Part shown: positions 1-5,836 of the stretch, one piece after another
Layout: each line of letters starts with the position of its first letter
How positions within the stretch are numbered: position 1 is the first letter of the stretch
Origin: Candidatus Aminicenantota bacterium
Lineage (GTDB): Bacteria > Acidobacteriota > Aminicenantia > Aminicenantales > UBA4085
DNA: 7,342 bases
Reading direction: 5' to 3'
Assembly (NCBI GenBank): GCA_003154255.1
Contig: PMCY01000129.1
Span: 11,330-18,671, forward strand
The notes under the pieces: model-generated
What the model was told of the DNA's origin: nothing
The model's database searches: none
Seen by the model: the letters and a program-made list of their open reading frames with translations, nothing else
Program-made: the position numbers and the translations under genes

Positions 1-1062
1 AATCCCAAGGAATACACGGGTATCGAGAAGGTCCTCAGCGCCGAACAATTCACGTCCACCCTGACGGGGCTGAGCCAGCGGACCCGCATATTTTACACGA
101 TGTTCAAGCCCGAGGAACTGGGGGCCGAAAATTCCAACGAGAAATTCAATGTCCTGCAGAAGACGATGACCCAGAATATCTGGGACGGTCGTCTCACCCG
201 GGAGCTCCAGTTCGTCAAGGAGCTGCGGGACAAGTTCCCTCAGATTGATGTCCTGGACTGTTCAGCCAAAGTTTGGGACCTGCGCAAGATCAAGTCGGCC
301 GCCGAGCTCGACGTCTTGCGCCGCACAGCCCAGATCGGCGTCAAGGCCCACAACGCTCTGATCCAGTCGACCCGTCCGGGCGTCTCCGAAAAGGCCCTGG
401 ACGCCGTCTTCGAATTCGTCTGCCGGCTGGAGGGGGCGGTCGATATGGCCTACTACACCATCCTTATGTCGGGGAAGAACCACGCTTATGGGCACTACCA
501 CGCGTATGATCGGGTTCTCAAACGAGGAGATTTCATCATCCTGGACGCGGCCCCCGACTACGCCGACTACCACGCGGACATTTCGACCGCGTTTCCTGTC
601 TCAGGCGCTTTTTCCCCCCGCCAGAAGGAGCTCTATGAAATCGCCCTGGCCGTGCGCAATGTCTGCCAGGCCAATTACCGGCCCGGCATCACCTTCGGCC
701 AGGTCGGAGAGAAGGTTGCGGCCATGCTCCAGGAAAAAAACCTGGACAAATATGAAAAGGATTTCCGGGGGATTGTCCGCCTGGGCGGCTACAACCATAT
801 GGTCGGCCTGGCCACCCACGACGTGACCGGGACGTTCGCCGGGTCCAACGAGGTCCTTATGCCCGGATTCGTCTTCGCCTGCGACATTCAGCTGTTCCGC
901 GTCGAAGAGGAGATCGGCATCCGGCTCGAGGACAATATCGCCATCACCGAAACCGGATACGAGAATTTATCGGCCGGGGTCCCCCGGACGGTCCAGGAGG
1001 TCGAAGCCCTGATGAAAGCGGATGGGATCCTCCAGACCCTGAAGAACAACGGCCTCCGGTGA
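1..1062 (+). CDS. M24 family metallopeptidase, Xaa-Pro aminopeptidase (aminopeptidase P) type, 5'-truncated
   Basis: The frame is open from base 1, so the gene begins upstream; 353 residues are visible, ending at TGA 1060-1062. The family removes an N-terminal residue preceding proline, using a two-metal 'pita-bread' fold. The visible N-terminal part is the end of a creatinase-N-like domain, and the catalytic domain starts near the WDLRKIKS motif (about base 273). Expected active-site residues can be placed: a His in GHYH, metal ligands Asp (codon 544, in ILDAAP) and Asp (577, in HADIS), His (796, in NHMVG) followed by THDV, and Glu (928, in IRLEDN). The fourth ligand, normally Glu in a VEPG-like motif, appears as Asp (883, in FACDIQL). 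That may be a subfamily trait and need not mean loss of function. The C-terminus ENLSAGVPRT is typical of the family. The M1 peptidase gene follows after 26 bases, suggesting a peptide-degradation operon. Cell location cannot be judged without the N-terminus. Confidence 0.93.
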   Translation, partial: NPKEYTGIEKVLSAEQFTSTLTGLSQRTRIFYTMFKPEELGAENSNEKFNVLQKTMTQNIWDGRLTRELQFVKELRDKFPQIDVLDCSAKVWDLRKIKSAAELDVLRRTAQIGVKAHNALIQSTRPGVSEKALDAVFEFVCRLEGAVDMAYYTILMSGKNHAYGHYHAYDRVLKRGDFIILDAAPDYADYHADISTAFPVSGAFSPRQKELYEIALAVRNVCQANYRPGITFGQVGEKVAAMLQEKNLDKYEKDFRGIVRLGGYNHMVGLATHDVTGTFAGSNEVLMPGFVFACDIQLFRVEEEIGIRLEDNIAITETGYENLSAGVPRTVQEVEALMKADGILQTLKNNGLR

Positions 1063-1077
1063 AAGCGGAGCGGACAC

Positions 1078-1088
1078 AGGAGAAGGAG
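1078..1088 (+). promoter_or_regulatory. Double Shine-Dalgarno deciding the start of the M1 peptidase gene
   Basis: Two purine-rich motifs lie in tandem. AGGAG (1078-1082) is 6 bases before ATG 1089, and AAGGAG (1083-1088) is 9 bases before ATG 1098. Both favour these ATGs over the in-frame GTG at 1059, which overlaps the previous stop codon and would put charged residues (MKAERTQEKE) ahead of the signal peptide. Confidence 0.7.
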
Positions 1089-3230
1089 ATGAAAACCATG
1101 AAGAAAAGAATCCCCGTCCTGGCCGGGTTGATCCTGGCTTTGATTTTGGCGGCCCCCGCCCAGACCATTGATTTTTCTAAAAAGGCCCTGCAGTCCGAAC
1201 GCAGCCGCAGCTATGATGCGCTCCATTATCGCATCAAGCTGGCTCTGGACATCGATGCCAAATCCTTCCTTGGGGAAACGACGGTGACCGTGTCTTCGCT
1301 CAGGGAAGGGCTGGACGCCTGCGTCCTGGACGCCGAGGAATACACCGTCACCTCCGTCCTCAGCGACTATGGCGCGCCCTTGAAATTCGAGCAATCGGAC
1401 AAGGAGCTCAAGGTGTTTTTGGGCCGGCCCTACAAGTTCGGCGAGATCGTCTCGTTCACTTGTTTTTACAGCGGCCGGGATCCCAAGAAAGGTCTGCGCT
1501 TCGCCGAGGAAACGTCGGACAATCCCAAGCTGGCCTATTCCGACTCGTTCCCCGACAACGTCCACCACTGGTTCCCCTGCTTCGACTATCCCAACGACAA
1601 AGTCACCGACGAGATCATCGTCTCGGTCAAATCCGGCTATAAGGTTGCCGCGAACGGCCGGCTGGATAGCGTCGTCGAGGACAAAGCGGCCGGGACCGTC
1701 ACATACCATTGGTCCCAGGAGCTGCCCCATTCGACGTACCTCATCTTTTTCGCCGCCGCTCCCTACGTGGTGGTCCGGGATTCCTATAAGACCCTGCCGC
1801 TGAACTACTGGGTCTACCCGCAGGACGAAAAGAAGGCCCTCCCCACCTATGGCCAGACGCCGAAAATGATCGAGTTCTTCAACAAGATGTTCGGCTATAA
1901 CTTTCCCTGGCAGAAATACGATCAGATTTCCGTGCCCTCCGGCGGCGGTGCGGAGAGCACTTCGGCTACGGCGATGACCCAGCGGATCATGGTTGGCGAA
2001 AAGGACGAGCCGGATTTCACCGCCATCAGCATCGTCTCCCACGAGTTAGCTCACCAGTGGTGGGGCGATCTCATCACCCTGCGGAGCTGGGCCCACACCT
2101 GGATGAACGAGAGCTTCGCCACGTATTCGGATTACCTCTATTTCCGCTTTGAGAAGGGCGACGACGAGGGCGCCGTCAACCTTCTGGGAAAGCTGAACGC
2201 TTATCTCCGGGAGGCCAAGACCCGCTATATCCGGCCGATCGTCTCCGACCGCTACGATCAGCCCGGAGACATGTTCGACTCCCATACGTATCCCAAGGGA
2301 GCCCTGGTCCTACACATGCTGCGGACCCTCGTCGGCGACGAGCCCTTTTTCGCTACCCTCAGCCATTTCCTCCACCACAACGCGTTCCAGCCCGTGGACA
2401 CCTACGACTTCATCCGTTCGGTGAAGACGGTCACCGGGCAAAACCTCGACTGGTTCTTCGATCAGTGGCTGTTCAAACCCGGCCACCCGATCTTCGACAT
2501 CAAGAGCGAATGGGACGCGACGCGGAAAGTCGTCCAGCTCAAAGTCGTCCAGGTCCAGGATTTTACCCGGGGCATTCCCGTGTTCAGGGTTCCCGTGGCC
2601 GTCAAAATCGTCACGGCCAAGGGACCGGACATCCGGAAGGTCTGGATCCGCGAGCGCGAAGAGACATTCGAATTTCCGGCCGACACCAAGCCCCTGCTGG
2701 TCCGCTTCGATGAAGGCAACACGCTCATCAAGGAAGTCGACTTTCCAAAGGACCTTGATGAGCTGCTCTACCAGCTCAAGAACGACGATGTGATCGGGCG
2801 GATGGCGGCCGCTGCCGAGCTCCCGCGTTTCAAGGACGATCCCCGGGTGCTCGCCGGATTGGAAAGGGGCGCTCAAAGCGATCCGTTCTGGGCGGTCCGC
2901 CGGAGCGCCGTCGAGGCCTTGGCCCCGATCGTCTCGCCGAAAATCTCCGCTCTCCTCAAAAAGGCCTGCCATGACCCGAGCTCCGTGGTCCGGGCGGCGG
3001 CCGTCCTGGCCCTGGGGGAGCGCAAAGACCGCACCCTGACCGAATTCTACAAGGATGTTTTCAAAAGGGACGGGAGCGGGCGCGTACAGGCCGAGGCCCT
3101 GCGCGCCTTGGGCAAGACCGGCGACCCGGCTGTGATCCCTTTCCTGCGGCAGTCCGCGGCCGTGCCCTCCCACCAGAACATGGTTAAACGGTCCGCCGAA
3201 AGCGCCGTCAAACAGTTGGAGAAAAAATAG
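1089..3230 (+). CDS. Secreted M1 family zinc aminopeptidase with C-terminal HEAT-like repeats
   Basis: The protein has 713 residues from ATG 1089; ATG 1098 is almost equally likely. A basic start (MKTMKKR), a hydrophobic stretch of about 14 residues and an APA|Q cleavage site after residue 24 form a Sec signal peptide with no lipobox, so it should act outside the cytoplasm. After an N-terminal beta domain (about 25-225) comes a gluzincin core: HELAH at 318-322, then 18 residues, then Glu341 in NESFA, giving HEXXH-X18-E with zinc ligands His318, His322 and Glu341. Glu319 is the catalytic base. Tyr401 in YPKGALVLHML matches the transition-state tyrosine. The exopeptidase motif GXMEN is replaced by GGGAES (285-290), which keeps the Glu (289) that would hold a peptide N-terminus. 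Residues about 565-713 form repeated helical segments ending in Ala/Leu-rich motifs (RRSAVEAL, RAAAVLAL, QAEALRAL), typical of HEAT/armadillo repeats and plausibly replacing the usual helical C-domain. It probably trims N-terminal residues from imported or extracellular peptides. It is likely co-transcribed with the upstream M24 gene. Confidence 0.93.
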   Translation: MKTMKKRIPVLAGLILALILAAPAQTIDFSKKALQSERSRSYDALHYRIKLALDIDAKSFLGETTVTVSSLREGLDACVLDAEEYTVTSVLSDYGAPLKFEQSDKELKVFLGRPYKFGEIVSFTCFYSGRDPKKGLRFAEETSDNPKLAYSDSFPDNVHHWFPCFDYPNDKVTDEIIVSVKSGYKVAANGRLDSVVEDKAAGTVTYHWSQELPHSTYLIFFAAAPYVVVRDSYKTLPLNYWVYPQDEKKALPTYGQTPKMIEFFNKMFGYNFPWQKYDQISVPSGGGAESTSATAMTQRIMVGEKDEPDFTAISIVSHELAHQWWGDLITLRSWAHTWMNESFATYSDYLYFRFEKGDDEGAVNLLGKLNAYLREAKTRYIRPIVSDRYDQPGDMFDSHTYPKGALVLHMLRTLVGDEPFFATLSHFLHHNAFQPVDTYDFIRSVKTVTGQNLDWFFDQWLFKPGHPIFDIKSEWDATRKVVQLKVVQVQDFTRGIPVFRVPVAVKIVTAKGPDIRKVWIREREETFEFPADTKPLLVRFDEGNTLIKEVDFPKDLDELLYQLKNDDVIGRMAAAAELPRFKDDPRVLAGLERGAQSDPFWAVRRSAVEALAPIVSPKISALLKKACHDPSSVVRAAAVLALGERKDRTLTEFYKDVFKRDGSGRVQAEALRALGKTGDPAVIPFLRQSAAVPSHQNMVKRSAESAVKQLEKK

Positions 3231-4169
3231 CCGCTCGCCTTTGTCATCCCGGAATCGTGGAGTAAGATTTCGGCTAATTATTTATCCGACTACGGCCGCG
3301 GTCTCGATGCCCAGGAAGGGTATGCGGGAGGAGGCGCTCAGGAATTCAATACTGTTCCCTTTTTCGAAGCCCAAGACGATCACGGCACGACGTATTCGAA
3401 AGTTCCCAATTTCATATACCCGGTGGATGCAAAAGGGAGAACTGTGCTTATGCAGGATGTGCGATATTATTCAAATAAAGCCTTGGCCGGTGTTTTATTA
3501 AAATGGCGCAAAGGGAATGCGGTCTGTTCCGGACGTTTCGAGCTATCGGCCGATGCCTGCTATCCGGCCGAGATCAAAGCGTCTCCCATTAATTTCCGTT
3601 CAACAAAAGAAAGAAAATCTTTGAGGGGTATTGACAAGGTCGTGCAGACGGCCGTGTTTGATTCCTATACCTTTGGCCTGCAATGGAACAGCAGCCCGAT
3701 CAGCCCCGAGGGAGAGTTCCCCCGGTACTACAAGGAAACAGGATCAAACCGGACTGCCGTAGCCGCTTCAGAGGTGCCCGAACAATTGAGAGCCAAGGAA
3801 TTCAGCCCCGCTAAAAACGACTATTCTTCTCCGCCTTCCGGCGCTTGGGCAAGTCCCGGACCAGCCCATGGTCCCTAATATTCCGATTTGGCTGATGGTT
3901 CCAGAGCTACCTATGATTGGTATCATTTCATCGATCAGCCCTCTTTACGACAGGACAAAAACGTGTGGAGCGATTCGATGAAACCGGAGCTGCAGTCGCT
4001 CATCGAAAAAATCCAGGAGAACTGGACGATCGACAAGGACTATATGCCGGCGCCGAGAGACGGGAAGCCGCTCGTCTCCCTCGATCCGGCTCTCATCGTA
4101 ACGCCTCCCGCCGGTCTTGAAGTCGGTTATGTGCCGATCGTCACGCGTCAGGAGATCATAAAAAAATAG
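3231..4169 (+). pseudogene. Decayed C-terminal remnant of a conserved protein of unknown function
   Basis: One frame runs from directly after the M1 stop (TAG 3228) to TAG 4167-4169, interrupted only by TAA 3876-3878. The translation looks protein-like on both sides: YAGGGAQEF, PFFEAQDDHGT, RTVLMQDVRYYSN, VVQTAVFDSYTFGLQW and ISPEGEFPRYYKE before the stop; LADGSRATYDWYHFIDQPSL, DPALIVTPPAGLEVGYVPIV after it. There is no ATG, GTG or TTG in frame before GTG 3423, and neither that codon nor TTG 3888 has a Shine-Dalgarno sequence. I therefore read this as about the last 310 residues of a longer protein that lost its 5' part and gained a nonsense codon. The motifs feel like a widespread bacterial hypothetical family, but I cannot name a function. 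Base composition is lower in G+C than the M1 gene (for example 27 of 60 bases in 3361-3420). Alternatives are two short independent ORFs or a sequencing error at 3876; the first is unlikely given the missing start signals. Confidence 0.65.
3876..3878 (+). other. In-frame TAA interrupting the hypothetical-protein remnant
   Basis: The codons read GGT CCC TAA TAT TCC GAT, placing the stop between PGPAHGP and YSDLADGSRATYDW. Both flanks stay in the same frame, so a single-base nonsense change explains it better than a frameshift. Other frames through this spot give unrelated sequence or hit stops. Confidence 0.6.
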
Positions 4170-4206
4170 GAAAATGCTTTCGTTGAGATGATCAATCGGT
4201 CGTCGA

Positions 4207-5730
4207 TCAATGATCAGAGCCGCCGCCGTTCCCGCGAACGATCTTGAAGACGAAGGCATAGTTGCAGGGTTTTTTTGCCGGCCTTTTTATAGAAAGGCCT
4301 TCCTTTTTCAAGGTCCATTCCAGATCTTGATCGACGCCCAGCATCCTGACGGAACGGATCTCATCCGGGCGGAGGACATTCAGGGATTTGATGGTAACCC
4401 GTTCGCCCGGCCAGTTCAGACAGGCGGCGTAAATCGCGTTGCCCTTGGTAGTGAAGCGAAAATCCTGCGACGTAAACACATCCTCGATTCTTTCGGAATA
4501 GTCCGCTTTGACCGACGTCGGGCCTTCGCCGTAGACGATCCAGGGACGTGATCCAAAGATGGCTTCGCCGTTGACGGCCATCCATTTGGCCATCTCGGCG
4601 AGGAGAGCCGTTTCTTCGGCGTCCAGCGTGCCGTCGGCCCTAAGAGGAATATTTAAAAGCAGGTTCCCGTTCTTGGACACAATATCGACAAACATGTCGA
4701 TGATGGCGTCCGGCGTCTCGTAGCGGGCCCCGCGTTCATAGAACCACGGCCCGATGGATGTATCCGTCTGCCACGGCTCGGGCTTGATGCCTTCGAGTTT
4801 GCTCCGCTCCAGGTCCTGGACGCACATCCCTTCGCGGTAAGCCCCTGAAACCTTCGTCTTCTTGAGGTTCAGGACGGCGTCCAGTCGACCGCCGTTCCAC
4901 TTTTGATTCTCGTTGTAGAAATGGGCGACAAGAGGCAAGCCGACGTCGACGTAAGGAATGCCGCCGTCGAAATAAAGCAGATCGGGGTGGTATTTATCGA
5001 TGAGGTCCCGTGTGCGGATTGCCCAGGTCTTTCTCCAGAATTCGGGAGCGTTCTTCGGCAAATAGGGCCAGGCCGGGTCCTCGTCGTTCTTCGGACCGTA
5101 GAGGTCCGCATTTTGGGGGTCGCTGCCGTCGTATGGGATTCCCGCGAGCGGGCCGGTCGTGTCGCTTCCCTTGCTGGTGTTGAACCAGCTCAACGTTCTG
5201 TCCATATGAGTGGAGGCGCCGAACTTCAGTCCGTTGGCCAGCGCCGCCTTTCTCCACAAGGCCACGATGTCTTTTTTGGGGCCCATCTTCACGGCGTTCC
5301 AGCGCTGGTACGTCGAGTCCCAAAGGTCGAAGTTGTCATGGAAGGAGGCCACGGGAACGATATATCCCGCGCCGGCCTGCTTGAACACTCTGACCAGTCT
5401 ATCGGGATCGAAGTTCTCGGCCTTCCAGAGTTGGATGAGGTCTTTGAAACCGAATTTAGAGGGATGCCCGAACGTCTTGACGTGATACTCATAGGCCCGC
5501 TGCCCCTGGACGTACATGTTTCGGCCATACCAGCTGTCGACGGCCGCCACGGAGCTCGGACCCCAATGCAGGAATATCCCGAGCTTGGCGTCCCTAAACC
5601 ATTCCGGACATTTGTATAGTCCCAGCGATTCCCATGTTCCCTCGAAATTCTGGGCGAACGCCCCAAAAGTCATCCCGGACATCATGACACTGATTCCCAG
5701 AATCGACCGAATAGGGAATTTGAATCTCAT
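4207..5730 (-). CDS. Secreted alpha-L-fucosidase, GH29 family, divergent active-site motifs
   Basis: The protein has 507 residues, a usual length for GH29, starting at ATG 5728-5730 with a strong Shine-Dalgarno 7 bases upstream. Residues 1-26 form a signal peptide with probable cleavage AFA|QN. The family hydrolyses terminal alpha-L-fucose with retention of configuration. Supporting motifs are LHWGPSS (His55), SWYGRNMY (66-73), the nucleophile Asp255 in LLYFDGG, Glu308 in VQDLERS as an acid/base candidate, PWQTDTSIGPWFY (319-331), and the strongly conserved SKNGNLLLN with a following RADGTL (352-369). From about 395 a C-terminal beta domain follows. Departures from the classical pattern are SFHDNF (129-134) where KHHDGF is usual, Ser66 where Glu precedes Trp in EWY, and NLK (288-290) where NDR is usual. 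Fold and family are therefore secure, but the exact substrate (linkage, or a fucose-like sugar such as L-galactose) is not. The gene lies 106 bases downstream of the DUF6259-like gene, same strand, possibly one operon. Its 3' end faces the remnant across 37 bases. Confidence 0.9.
   Translation of the reverse strand: MRFKFPIRSILGISVMMSGMTFGAFAQNFEGTWESLGLYKCPEWFRDAKLGIFLHWGPSSVAAVDSWYGRNMYVQGQRAYEYHVKTFGHPSKFGFKDLIQLWKAENFDPDRLVRVFKQAGAGYIVPVASFHDNFDLWDSTYQRWNAVKMGPKKDIVALWRKAALANGLKFGASTHMDRTLSWFNTSKGSDTTGPLAGIPYDGSDPQNADLYGPKNDEDPAWPYLPKNAPEFWRKTWAIRTRDLIDKYHPDLLYFDGGIPYVDVGLPLVAHFYNENQKWNGGRLDAVLNLKKTKVSGAYREGMCVQDLERSKLEGIKPEPWQTDTSIGPWFYERGARYETPDAIIDMFVDIVSKNGNLLLNIPLRADGTLDAEETALLAEMAKWMAVNGEAIFGSRPWIVYGEGPTSVKADYSERIEDVFTSQDFRFTTKGNAIYAACLNWPGERVTIKSLNVLRPDEIRSVRMLGVDQDLEWTLKKEGLSIKRPAKKPCNYAFVFKIVRGNGGGSDH
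4280..4308 (+). terminator. Candidate intrinsic terminator for rightward transcripts, inside the 3' end of the fucosidase gene
   Basis: GGCCTTT (4280-4286) pairs with AAAGGCC (4293-4299), an extra T-G wobble pair tightens the loop, and TTCCTTTTT follows on the + strand. It lies about 110 bases after the remnant's last stop and could end rightward transcription running into the convergent fucosidase gene. It is also ordinary coding sequence on the other strand, so the hairpin could be fortuitous. In the leftward direction no T-run follows the stem. Confidence 0.35.
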
Positions 5731-5737
5731 CGGATGA

Positions 5738-5743
5738 CTCCTT
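5738..5743 (-). promoter_or_regulatory. Shine-Dalgarno of the fucosidase gene
   Basis: On the minus strand this reads AAGGAG, 7 bases before the ATG at 5730, and it fixes that start. The rest of the 106-base gap (5731-5836) is AT-rich and shows no convincing promoter. It has a TTGATA-like hexamer close to the ribosome binding site and a TTGTCA farther upstream, neither followed by a good -10 box. Confidence 0.75.
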
Positions 5744-5836
5744 CTTATTTTTTGTTTGTTTAGGCGATTATCAACGATTTTGGATCAGCCGACAAGATGT
5801 TGATCAGATGAATGCCCGCGATTGACAAGAATTAGT

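Noticed and set aside
888..2042. Long minus-strand open frame (384 codons) opposite the two peptidase genes
   Set aside because: It is an antisense shadow of strongly supported M24 and M1 genes in GC-rich DNA; the translation is low-complexity in Gly, Arg and Val with no recognisable motif.
2310..3173. Minus-strand open frame (287 codons) opposite the M1 C-terminal half
   Set aside because: Shadow of the M1 coding frame; no domain and no independent ribosome binding site seen.
3240..3256. TTTGTCATCCCGGAATCG resembling a fragment of a dispersed palindromic repeat
   Set aside because: No matching inverted arm and no second copy in the window; it also reads as protein in the remnant's frame.
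3241..3501. Plus-strand 86-codon open frame overlapping the remnant in another frame
   Set aside because: Its sequence is rich in Arg, Lys and Ile without motifs, while the competing frame gives coherent protein-like sequence that continues to 4169.
4189..4216. TGATCA repeated 16 bases apart, making an imperfect dyad at the convergent junction
   Set aside because: The matching arms are only 6 bases, self-palindromic and interrupted; there is no T-run, and it overlaps the fucosidase stop. Most likely chance.
4903..5619. Plus-strand open frame (238 codons) inside the fucosidase gene
   Set aside because: Antisense shadow of a clear GH29 gene with catalytic motifs on the other strand.
5765..5812. 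Inverted ATCAAC/GTTGAT arms upstream of the fucosidase gene as a possible operator
   Set aside because: Only 6-base arms with a long spacer in AT-rich DNA; no regulator or conserved site supports it.
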